A DNA stretch of 64,000 nt from NCBI RefSeq assembly GCF_902859895.1, contig NZ_CADIKM010000001.1:248001-312000 (forward strand), given 5' to 3'. Below, piece after piece: positions 56,350 to 64,000 of the stretch (position 1 is the stretch's first letter; each line of letters begins with the position of its first letter). The DNA is from Pararobbsia alpina. Lineage in GTDB: Bacteria > Pseudomonadota > Gammaproteobacteria > Burkholderiales > Burkholderiaceae. A program made the position numbers and the translations under genes. The notes beneath the pieces were generated by a model. The model was not told where the DNA came from. It did not search any database and worked only from the letters and a program-made list of their open reading frames with translations.

Positions 56350-58011
56350 ATGCTGCGCCATCTTTCGATTCGCGATTTTGTCGTCGTCGACACACTCGAC
56401 CTCGAGTTCGAGCAGGGTTTCACCGTGTTTTCGGGCGAGACCGGCGCGGGCAAGTCGATCCTCATCGATGCCCTCGCCCTGACCCTCGGTGCGCGCGGCG
56501 AAGCGAGCGTGGTGCGCACCGGACAGAGCCGCGCCGACATCAGCGCCGAATTCGCAACCCATGAAGCCGTCGACCGCTGGCTCGCCGACCAGGCGCTCGA
56601 GGGCGAGGCCGGCACCGTGCTGCTGCGCCGTGTGATCGACACGGGCGGCCGCTCCCGCGCGTTCATCAACGGCACCGCCGCGACCCTGACCCAGTTGCGC
56701 GAAGTCGGCGAAATGCTGGTCGAGATCCACGGTCAGCATGCGCACCAACTGCTGATGCGAGCCGACTCGCAGCGCGAACTGTTCGACACCCATGCGGGCC
56801 TGGGCGCCCTTGCCGGCGAGACGGCGCGGGCCTGGCGCGCATGGCGCGAGGCAAGCGCCGCGATCGAGGCCGCGCATTCGCGCGACCGCGAGATCCAGCT
56901 CGAACGCGAACGACTCGCCTGGCAGCTCGCCGAACTCGACAAGCTCATGCCCCAAGCCGGCGAATGGGAAGAGATCAACGCCGAACATCGCCGGCTGTCG
57001 AATGCCGCGAACCTGATCGGCGGCGTCCAGGATGCGCTGGGGGCGCTCTCCGAGTCCGACGAGGCGATGCTGCATCAATTGAGCGCGATCGTCGTGCGGC
57101 TGCGCGCACTCGCTGAAATCGACACCGGTCTCGTCGACGCGGTCGCCACGCTCGAGCCCGCTGAAATCCAGCTTCAAGAAGCCGTCTACTCGCTGAGCCA
57201 CTACGCGCAGAAGCTTGACCTCGACCCTCAGCGGCTCGCCCAGGTCGATGCACGCCTTGAAGCACTGCACTCTGCCGCGCGCAAGTTCCGGCTCCAGCCC
57301 GAAGCGCTTCCCGAGGAACACGCGGCACGGCGCACCCAGCTCGAGGCCCTCGATGCGGCCGCCGACCTCGATGCGATGCGCGCGGTGCAAGCCGCTGCGC
57401 AGCAGGCCTATCAGGACGTCGCAAAGAAGCTGTCAAAGGAACGCGCGCGTCATGCGAAGGCACTCGGCGCCGCCGTGACGACCGGCATGCAGGAGCTCGC
57501 GATGACGGGCGGACGTTTCGAGGTCGCGCTCGTACCGCTGTCCAATGGCGGCGCGGGTGGCCCGAACGGACTCGAACAGATCGAGTTCCGCGTCGCCGGG
57601 CACGCGGGGGTGCCACTGCGCCCGCTGGCGAAAGTGGCCTCGGGCGGTGAACTCGCGCGGATCAGTCTCGCGCTCGCGGTGATCGCGAGTGCCGCGAGCC
57701 CGACCCCGACGCTGATCTTCGACGAAGTCGACACCGGCATCGGGGGCGCGGTCGCCGAGGTCGTCGGCAGGCTGCTTCACCAGCTTGGGCGCCAGCGCCA
57801 GGTGCTCTGCGTCACGCACCTGCCGCAGGTCGCCGCGCGCGGCGAATTCCATTTCCGGGTCGTCAAGAAGACGATCGACCCGGACCAGACCGTCTCGTCG
57901 GTCGCGTCGCTCGACAAGCCGAACCGGGTCGAGGAAATCGCCCGCATGCTCGGCGGCCTCGAGATCACCGCCACGACTCGCAAGCACGCAAAGGAAATGC
58001 TCGCGGCTTGA
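56350..58011 (+). CDS. recN: DNA repair protein RecN
   Basis: A 553-residue SMC-like ATPase that acts on double-strand breaks. Walker A is FSGETGAGKSILIDALAL at about 30-47. Two coiled-coil arms (rich in REL, RERLAWQLAELD and KLSKERARHAKAL) flank a central region. The C-terminal half has the ABC signature VASGGELARISLAL and Walker B TLIFDEVDTGIGG, then LCVTHLPQVAARG. It converges on glnE. A LexA-type operator was not recognised upstream. Confidence 0.96.
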   Translation: MLRHLSIRDFVVVDTLDLEFEQGFTVFSGETGAGKSILIDALALTLGARGEASVVRTGQSRADISAEFATHEAVDRWLADQALEGEAGTVLLRRVIDTGGRSRAFINGTAATLTQLREVGEMLVEIHGQHAHQLLMRADSQRELFDTHAGLGALAGETARAWRAWREASAAIEAAHSRDREIQLERERLAWQLAELDKLMPQAGEWEEINAEHRRLSNAANLIGGVQDALGALSESDEAMLHQLSAIVVRLRALAEIDTGLVDAVATLEPAEIQLQEAVYSLSHYAQKLDLDPQRLAQVDARLEALHSAARKFRLQPEALPEEHAARRTQLEALDAAADLDAMRAVQAAAQQAYQDVAKKLSKERARHAKALGAAVTTGMQELAMTGGRFEVALVPLSNGGAGGPNGLEQIEFRVAGHAGVPLRPLAKVASGGELARISLALAVIASAASPTPTLIFDEVDTGIGGAVAEVVGRLLHQLGRQRQVLCVTHLPQVAARGEFHFRVVKKTIDPDQTVSSVASLDKPNRVEEIARMLGGLEITATTRKHAKEMLAA

Positions 58012-58137
58012 AGGGGTCGCCCCCGGCCGGCCTCAGAGCGTTGGCCGGAATGCGTTCGCCTTCGAGCGCTTTTGAAGCGCAATGCCGTTGAACAAGACGG
58101 CCGCCGCCGGGTATCGGCGATGGCCGGTGCCCGACAG

Positions 58138-61110
58138 CTACTTCACCCCGATCGCACCCAGCGGCGCGGGTTCGACGCCGGCGAAAATGCGCTCCCAAAG
58201 GCCCTGCACCGCTTCGCGTTCGACGCTCACGCGCTGTGCCGGCACGCGTGCCGTATCGATGCCGTCGAGCCGCATCTTGTGCTGGATCGCGCGGTAGGTC
58301 CGGTAGGCGTTGCCGACGGCTTGCGCCTCGCTGTCGGGCATCAGCCCGAAGTGCGCGAGTTCGCGCAGCAGGGCGATATTGCCCGTATTGCGCAACAGCT
58401 CCGGATGGCTCGATGCATGCAGCAGCACGAGATACTGGACGATGAATTCGACATCGACCATGCCGCCCAGGTCATGCTTGAGATCGAAGAGCAGGGTCGG
58501 GTTCGAATGGCCTTCGCCAACGCGGTTGCGCATCGCCACGATCTCCTGCGCAAGCGGCAGCGCCTCGCGATGCTGGGTCAGCACCTGCGTGCGGATCGCC
58601 TCGAACTGCTCGCCGATCCGCGCATCGCCGCAGGCGAAGCGCGCACGCGACAAAGCCTGATGCTCCCAGACCCATGCGGTGTTCGATGCGTCCCCTTCGC
58701 GAAGCTGGTAGCGGCGAAACCCGTCGAGGCCCGTGACGAGCAAGCCCGATGAGCCGTTCGGCCTGAGCCGCAGGTCGACGTCATAAAGCTGTCCCGCGCC
58801 CGTCGGCGTCGTGAGCCAGGTGATCAGCCTGCGCGCAAACGCCGCGTAGATTTCGTCCGCGTTCTCATCCGCGTCGTCGTAGAGGAAGATCAGGTCGAGA
58901 TCCGACGCATAGCCGAGTTCCTTGCCGCCGAGCTTGCCATAGGCAATCACCGCGAAGCGCGGCTGTTCGCGATGGCGGCGCGGCAACTGGCGCCACACCG
59001 CGTCCAGCGTGACCTCGAGCACGGCGTCGGCAAGTTCGGACAGCAGGTCGCTGATCCGTTCGACCGTGATGTGCGCGGCCAGATCGAGCAGCAGGATGCG
59101 AAAGGTTTCGGCATGTTGAGCGTGACGTAGCAGGTCGAGCTGCTGTTCGACACTGTCGGCCGTCGCGAGCCGGCCCGACAAGGCACGCTTGAAGGCGGGC
59201 CAGTCCGACGGTGCCGCGAGCGCCTCGTCGTCGAGCAGTTCGTCGAGCAGTTGGGGATGCTTGCGCAGATAGTCCGCCGCCCAGCTCGACGCACCGACCA
59301 CCGACAGCACCCGCCTCAGCGCAGCGGGGAACTCGGCGAGCAGGGCCAGATAGGCCCCGCGGCGTGCAACCGCCTCGAGCAGGTCGAGAAAGCGCAGGAC
59401 CGTGACGTCGCAAAGCTCGGCCGACAGCGAGGCCGCCGCGTCGAGCACGCGGACCACGAGCAGGTCGAAGCGCTCGCGGCTGAGTTGGGGCAGGCTCTGG
59501 TAGCGCACCGAGGTACGCATCACGCGCAGCCGCGCGAGCAGAGCGGCCGGGTCCTGGAACCCAAGCCGGCCGGCCTGCGACACCCATGTATCGTCTTCGG
59601 CACCGTCGAAGTGCTCGTCCGCCAGGGCGTCCGTCCAAAGGTCATCGCCCGTCACAAGCGATTGCGGTGCTTCGGCCGCATCGGGCTCCCGATCATTCGC
59701 ATGGAAACCGCCTCGACCGGCCCCCTGCGACGGACCGGCACTCGCGGCACGCCCGCCCGCGGCCGGGTTCGATGACTCGCGGCGCGTCCCTTCTTCAGCT
59801 CCGCCTCCGTTGGACCCGCCATTGTTCTTGTCCGCGAAGATCCGGTCGAACTCTGCCTCGGCAAGCACGCGATGGCGATTGATCTCGCCAAGCAAAGCCT
59901 CGTAGTCGAGATAACCGAGCGATCCCGCGAGCCGCTGGCGCGCCTCGGGATCGACCGGCAGCGCATGGGTCTGCGCATCGTCCGCGTACTGGAGCCGATG
60001 CTCGACCCGCCGAAAAAACAGGTACGCGTCGCTGAGCTGTGCCGCGATCGCGGGCAGCAACAGGTTCTGCGAGACCGCGTGCGCGAGCACCTCGAGCGTC
60101 GGCCGCACGCGGAAACCCGCATCCTGGCCGCCGCGGATCAACTGAAAAACCTGTGCCGAGAACTCGATCTCGCGAATGCCGCCGCGCCCGAGCTTGATGT
60201 CGTCCGCCTTTTCGGGCCGCATGGTCGCGCGCTTGACGGCCTCCTGCCGGATCTGCTCGTGTAGCGAGCGCAAGGCGCCGATCACATTGAAGTCGAGGTA
60301 GCGGCGGTAGACAAACGGCTTGACGAGCCGGTCGAGCTGTTCCGCGAGCCGGCGGCCCGGCGCATCGTCGGTCCGGCTCACGAGCCGCCCCTTGATCCAG
60401 GCATAGCGCTCCCACTCGCGGCCCTGCACGTAGAAATACTCCTCGAGCATGCCGAGGCTCGAGACGAGCGCGCCCGAATCGCCATTGGGCCGCAGCCGCA
60501 TGTCGACCCGGAATACGAAGCCGTCGGCCGTCAGCTCCGAGAGTGCGCCGATCAGCCGCTTGCCGAGCCGCGTGAAATACTCGTGATTCGAGATCGGCCT
60601 GCGCTGCCCCCCGGCCGTCTCTCCCTCTTCCTCATAAAGGAAGATCAGGTCGATATCCGACGACACATTGAGTTCCCGGCCGCCGAGCTTGCCCATGCCG
60701 ACCACACCGAGCGAGAGCGGTTCACCATTGCTCTCCCCGAGCGGCACACCGAAACTCGCGCGCAAGTCGGCATCGAGCACCTCGATCGCGCGCTGGATCG
60801 CGACTTCCGCGAGATCGGTCATCGCCGCGGTGACTTCCGCGACCTCCGCGATGCCGGCGAGATCGCGCTCCATCTCGATCAGGTAGACCTCCGCCCGCAA
60901 CCGGCGCAAGGCCTGCTTGAGCGCATCTTCGCCAGGCGGCGTGCCGGGCTGGGCGTGCTCGAGGAGCGTTGAAAGCCGCGCCTCGATCCAGGCCCGTGTC
61001 GCAGGGCGAGCGGCCAGGCCGGGCAACGCTTCGGCAAGTGCGGGCAACGCGTGCAGCACACCTGCCGCATATCTCGAAAACGATTCAGAAAGCAAGAGGG
61101 AAGAGGTCAT
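58138..61110 (-). CDS. glnE: bifunctional glutamine synthetase adenylyltransferase / adenylyl-removing enzyme
   Basis: A 990-residue nitrogen-control enzyme that adenylylates and deadenylylates glutamine synthetase in response to PII. The N-terminal nucleotidyltransferase domain has GMGKLGGRELNVSSDIDLI and the C-terminal one has AYGKLGGKELGYASDLDLI, each with a Gx11DxD pattern. Helical bundles and RGGIREIEFSAQVFQL lie between. Residues about 425-485 form a Gly/Asn/Ser/Glu-rich linker longer than in E. coli. The start MTSSLLLSES has no obvious ribosome site. It converges on recN and diverges from the YhdP-like gene. Confidence 0.95.
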   Translation of the reverse strand: MTSSLLLSESFSRYAAGVLHALPALAEALPGLAARPATRAWIEARLSTLLEHAQPGTPPGEDALKQALRRLRAEVYLIEMERDLAGIAEVAEVTAAMTDLAEVAIQRAIEVLDADLRASFGVPLGESNGEPLSLGVVGMGKLGGRELNVSSDIDLIFLYEEEGETAGGQRRPISNHEYFTRLGKRLIGALSELTADGFVFRVDMRLRPNGDSGALVSSLGMLEEYFYVQGREWERYAWIKGRLVSRTDDAPGRRLAEQLDRLVKPFVYRRYLDFNVIGALRSLHEQIRQEAVKRATMRPEKADDIKLGRGGIREIEFSAQVFQLIRGGQDAGFRVRPTLEVLAHAVSQNLLLPAIAAQLSDAYLFFRRVEHRLQYADDAQTHALPVDPEARQRLAGSLGYLDYEALLGEINRHRVLAEAEFDRIFADKNNGGSNGGGAEEGTRRESSNPAAGGRAASAGPSQGAGRGGFHANDREPDAAEAPQSLVTGDDLWTDALADEHFDGAEDDTWVSQAGRLGFQDPAALLARLRVMRTSVRYQSLPQLSRERFDLLVVRVLDAAASLSAELCDVTVLRFLDLLEAVARRGAYLALLAEFPAALRRVLSVVGASSWAADYLRKHPQLLDELLDDEALAAPSDWPAFKRALSGRLATADSVEQQLDLLRHAQHAETFRILLLDLAAHITVERISDLLSELADAVLEVTLDAVWRQLPRRHREQPRFAVIAYGKLGGKELGYASDLDLIFLYDDADENADEIYAAFARRLITWLTTPTGAGQLYDVDLRLRPNGSSGLLVTGLDGFRRYQLREGDASNTAWVWEHQALSRARFACGDARIGEQFEAIRTQVLTQHREALPLAQEIVAMRNRVGEGHSNPTLLFDLKHDLGGMVDVEFIVQYLVLLHASSHPELLRNTGNIALLRELAHFGLMPDSEAQAVGNAYRTYRAIQHKMRLDGIDTARVPAQRVSVEREAVQGLWERIFAGVEPAPLGAIGVK

Positions 61111-61218
61111 CTAAACTCGGGAAAAAGCGGGCCAAAGCCGCTGGGGCGCACGTCGGACCCTGTGTTAAAGTGGCTCCGACGCCCCAGCAAACTACCATAC
61201 GCATACGACCCCCGCAGC

Positions 61219-64000
61219 ATGTCCGAACGCCCGGAACCGTCCGCCGTGATCGACGAACCGCGCAACGACGTTTCGCACACGGGTGGCAACCGACAGTTGC
61301 GGCGCATATTCAAGGTGCTGCTCGTCGGAGCCCTTGTGCTTTACTTCGGCGCGGCATTCGTCATTTTGTTGCTGCGCTACGCGGTGTTGCCCGATATCGG
61401 CCTGCTGCGGCCGCGCATTGAAAGCGAACTCTCCGCGGCGCTGCACGCCACCGTCCACATCGGCAAGATCTCGGCACGCTGGAGCGGTCTGCAGCCCGGC
61501 GTCGACATCGAGCAGCTGACCATCGTCGATGCCCACGGCGTGCAGGCACTCTCGATTCCGCACGCCAATGCCCAGATCGCGTGGATCTCGATACCCCGTC
61601 TGCAACTGGTGCTTGCACGGCTGGTCGTCGACGCGCCCGATGTATTGATCGAGCGCGATGCATCGGGCGGCCTGTCGATCGCCGGCGTGCGCCTCGCGTT
61701 CACCGGGCGGCACGACCGCGCCTTCCCGAACTGGCTGCTGTCCCAGCGCGCGATCGTCCTGCGCGGGGGCACCCTGCGTTGGCGCGACGCCATGCGCAGC
61801 GCGCCCGAACTGATACTGCGCGACATACGCTTCGCGTTGCTCAACGACGGCCGCACACACCAGATCGGCCTGCAAGCCCAGCCCGACGGCTCCGTGCTCC
61901 ACGGGCCCCTCGATTTTCGCGCGGACTTTCGAAGCGCCGCCTTCGGACAGGCCGGCGACGCGAGTTCGTGGATCGGCACCGCCTACGCGACAGCCGGGCC
62001 CCTCGACCTGCGCATCGCCTCTCACTATATGGCGCTGCCGATCACTGTCGACGCCGGCAGCGTCGCGGGCCGCGTCTGGCTCGATTTCAGCGGCGGCCGC
62101 CTGAACCAGGCGCGCGGCGCGCTCTCCGGCCATACCCTCGCGCTGCAGCTGACGAAAGGCCGACCCGCGCTGAGCCTGCCCGCCGCCGAGCTTCACTACA
62201 ACCTCGCCCAGGACGACGACGGCGCGACGCTCAACATCCGCGATCTCGTGCTCGAGTTCGGCGGCGAACCCCCGCTCTTCGACGGCACGCCGGTATTGCG
62301 CCGGCTCGATATCGAGCGTCTGAGCGCGGCCTACCAGGGCCCCAATATCGGCCGGCCCGGCTTGCGCGCGGCGAGCGGCGCGAGTGCCACCGCCGCGCGC
62401 AAAGCGATCGCCGCGCATGGCGAGCGCTTCAGCATCGACGGTGACGCCATGGACGTCGGGCTGCTTGCCGATATCGCACGAACCCTGCCGCTGCCCGACG
62501 CCGCCGCCGATACGCTCGCCCGCTTCGAGCCGCGCGGCGTGCTGCACGACTACGCAATCGCCTTCGCGAGGCCCGCCCCTTCCTCGCTGCAAGGCGAGCA
62601 GGCTCAACGCAACAACAAGGTGCAGGCCATCGAACGCATCCGGTTCAAGGCCTCATTCGACGGCCTCGGTTTCTCGGCGCAGCAGCCCAAACCCGGCCTG
62701 ACCCTGCGCCACCATCCACGCAGCGGACTACCCGGCTTCAACAACCTGAGCGGCTCGATCGACGCGGACGAAGGCCGTGGCACGCTCGAGCTCGACGCGC
62801 GCGATGCGGCCGTCACGATCCGCGGCATGTTCGACGAACCCGAGCTCGATTTCGACACCCTCGCCGGGCGCACCACCTGGTCGATCGAAAACACAGCCGA
62901 CCCGAACCAACCGGCCATCGACGTCAAAATCGAACGCCTCGCCTTCTCGAACCCCGACGCCGCGGGCTTCCTGACGGCCAGCTATCACAAAGCCGGGCCC
63001 GGGCGCGGCGCACTCGACCTGAAGGCCGGATTCGACCGGCTGACGGTCAACCGCGTGCCACGCTACCTGCCGACTTCGATCGATGCGAAGCTCCGCGGCT
63101 ACCTCGCGCATGCCCTGCTCGCCGGCACCGGCCACCACACCACCATCGAAGTTCGCGGCAGCCTCGATGAATTCCCCTACCAACTGCCCACCCAGCACGG
63201 CCTGTTCAAGATCGTTGCACCGTTCAAGGGTGGTCGCTTCGACCCGTCGCCCTGGCCCGCCAAGCGCACCCGCTTCGGCAAGCTCGAAAACTGGCCGGCG
63301 TTCGACGACATCGATGGACGCCTGCTGATCGAGAACAAGCTGCTGCGTTTCGACATCGACGCGGCGCGATACCGGAGCGTGAAAGTCGACCGGGTTCGCG
63401 GCGAGATCACTGACCTCGCGGACCGCGCGAGCCCCCTCGTGATCGGTGGCACTGCGCGCGGACCCCTCGCGGACATGGTCCAGTATCTCAACGACAGCCC
63501 GGTACCCGACGCGGTCAACCGGGCAACCGCGCAGATCAAGGCAAGCGGCGACTCGCATCTCGCCATGACCATCACCGTGCCGCGCGGACTCCACCATCCG
63601 CAGACGAGCGCCAAGGGCCGCGTCACCTTTGCCGGCAACGAGTTGACATACAGCGTGTTGCCGCCCGTGTCGAACCTCCATGGTGCAATCGACTTCACCG
63701 GCCATTCCGTGCAGATGGCCGGCGTTACCGGCCAATGGCTCGGCGGCGGCGTGCACGGCAGCGGCGGCCTGCGTGCGGACGGCAGCCTCGCGATCGACCT
63801 CTCGGGCCGGATTGCGGTCGATCACGCGCGTTCCCTGTCGGCCACGCCGGCGACCTCCGCACTGTTCGAGTATCTGTCCGGCAGCGCGCCGTACAAGCTG
63901 AGCGTGCGAGGCGCACCCCGTACGATCCCCGACCTCACCCTCGACTCCGATCTGATCGGCCTCGGCAGCACACTGCCCGCCCCCTTCAACAAGGCCGCGG
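61219..64000 (+). CDS. YhdP family protein (AsmA-like, DUF3971), 3' end outside window
   Basis: About 927 codons are visible and the frame runs off the end of the window. After a hydrophilic head (MSERPEPSAVIDEPRND) comes one transmembrane helix (VLLVGALVLYFGAAFVILLL), then a long beta-rich periplasmic region with SARWSGLQPGVDIEQLTI. This is typical of YhdP, an AsmA-like bridge protein thought to carry phospholipids between inner and outer membranes. Full-length members have about 1,250-1,400 residues. No strong ribosome site precedes the ATG, so the start is tentative. It diverges from glnE, as in many beta-proteobacteria. Confidence 0.88.
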   Translation, partial: MSERPEPSAVIDEPRNDVSHTGGNRQLRRIFKVLLVGALVLYFGAAFVILLLRYAVLPDIGLLRPRIESELSAALHATVHIGKISARWSGLQPGVDIEQLTIVDAHGVQALSIPHANAQIAWISIPRLQLVLARLVVDAPDVLIERDASGGLSIAGVRLAFTGRHDRAFPNWLLSQRAIVLRGGTLRWRDAMRSAPELILRDIRFALLNDGRTHQIGLQAQPDGSVLHGPLDFRADFRSAAFGQAGDASSWIGTAYATAGPLDLRIASHYMALPITVDAGSVAGRVWLDFSGGRLNQARGALSGHTLALQLTKGRPALSLPAAELHYNLAQDDDGATLNIRDLVLEFGGEPPLFDGTPVLRRLDIERLSAAYQGPNIGRPGLRAASGASATAARKAIAAHGERFSIDGDAMDVGLLADIARTLPLPDAAADTLARFEPRGVLHDYAIAFARPAPSSLQGEQAQRNNKVQAIERIRFKASFDGLGFSAQQPKPGLTLRHHPRSGLPGFNNLSGSIDADEGRGTLELDARDAAVTIRGMFDEPELDFDTLAGRTTWSIENTADPNQPAIDVKIERLAFSNPDAAGFLTASYHKAGPGRGALDLKAGFDRLTVNRVPRYLPTSIDAKLRGYLAHALLAGTGHHTTIEVRGSLDEFPYQLPTQHGLFKIVAPFKGGRFDPSPWPAKRTRFGKLENWPAFDDIDGRLLIENKLLRFDIDAARYRSVKVDRVRGEITDLADRASPLVIGGTARGPLADMVQYLNDSPVPDAVNRATAQIKASGDSHLAMTITVPRGLHHPQTSAKGRVTFAGNELTYSVLPPVSNLHGAIDFTGHSVQMAGVTGQWLGGGVHGSGGLRADGSLAIDLSGRIAVDHARSLSATPATSALFEYLSGSAPYKLSVRGAPRTIPDLTLDSDLIGLGSTLPAPFNKAA

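Overview
The window looks like part of the chromosome of a beta-proteobacterium of the Burkholderiaceae (Burkholderia sensu lato). The evidence is its high GC content, a Burkholderia-type trimeric porin, the gene strings xseA/lpxK/trm112/kdsB/adk, murJ/rpsT/DUF3579/argF, hda/HAD/pcnB/folK/panB and grpE/dnaK/dnaJ, and an hrcA/hemH/hslR operon diverging from nadK. I cannot name the genus or species from the sequence alone. No rRNA, tRNA, CRISPR array, prophage or complete insertion sequence was found.

Bases 1-10,600 are accessory in character. They hold the 5' part of an oxalate:formate-antiporter-like MFS gene, a GtrA/GtrB lipid-linked glycosylation pair facing a GT39/ArnT-like membrane glycosyltransferase, and a Tat-exported bicupin oxalate decarboxylase followed closely by a porin. 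A roughly 900-base AT-richer gap comes next. It is followed by an NTF2-like/SDR gene pair divergent from a TetR regulator with repeated operator-like sequences, and then a glyoxalase-fold gene. Together the antiporter, decarboxylase and porin suggest oxalate use or detoxification, with decarboxylation in the periplasm.

Bases 10,960-64,000 are a dense core-genome block. It covers iron superoxide dismutase; exonuclease VII; lipid A and Kdo synthesis (lpxK, kdsB) with adenylate kinase; murJ and murB for peptidoglycan; arginine synthesis (argF, argG); plsY for phospholipid; xerD; queG, tsaE and miaA for tRNA modification; a Tat-exported amidase; mutL; purM; hda; poly(A) polymerase; folate and pantothenate genes (folK, panB, a pabB-pabC fusion); the heat-shock set (grpE, dnaK, dnaJ, hrcA, hslR); hemH; nadK; recN; glnE; and the start of a YhdP-like AsmA-family gene that runs off the window. 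grpE and dnaK each have a good sigma-32-type promoter.

The most unusual feature is structural. At least eight spacers between ordinary housekeeping genes hold short tandem repeats (9-26 base units), each with a different unit sequence. Several conserved proteins (TsaE, MutL, GlnE, the amidase, PcnB, HemH) carry enlarged low-complexity insertions or tails. pabB contains a terminator-like hairpin inside its reading frame. Other points of interest are a cNMP-binding/thioredoxin-reductase-like fusion without the CxxC motif next to a DedA-rhodanese fusion, the absence of exbB/exbD between xseA and lpxK, and two convergent gene pairs whose stop codons share one CTAG.
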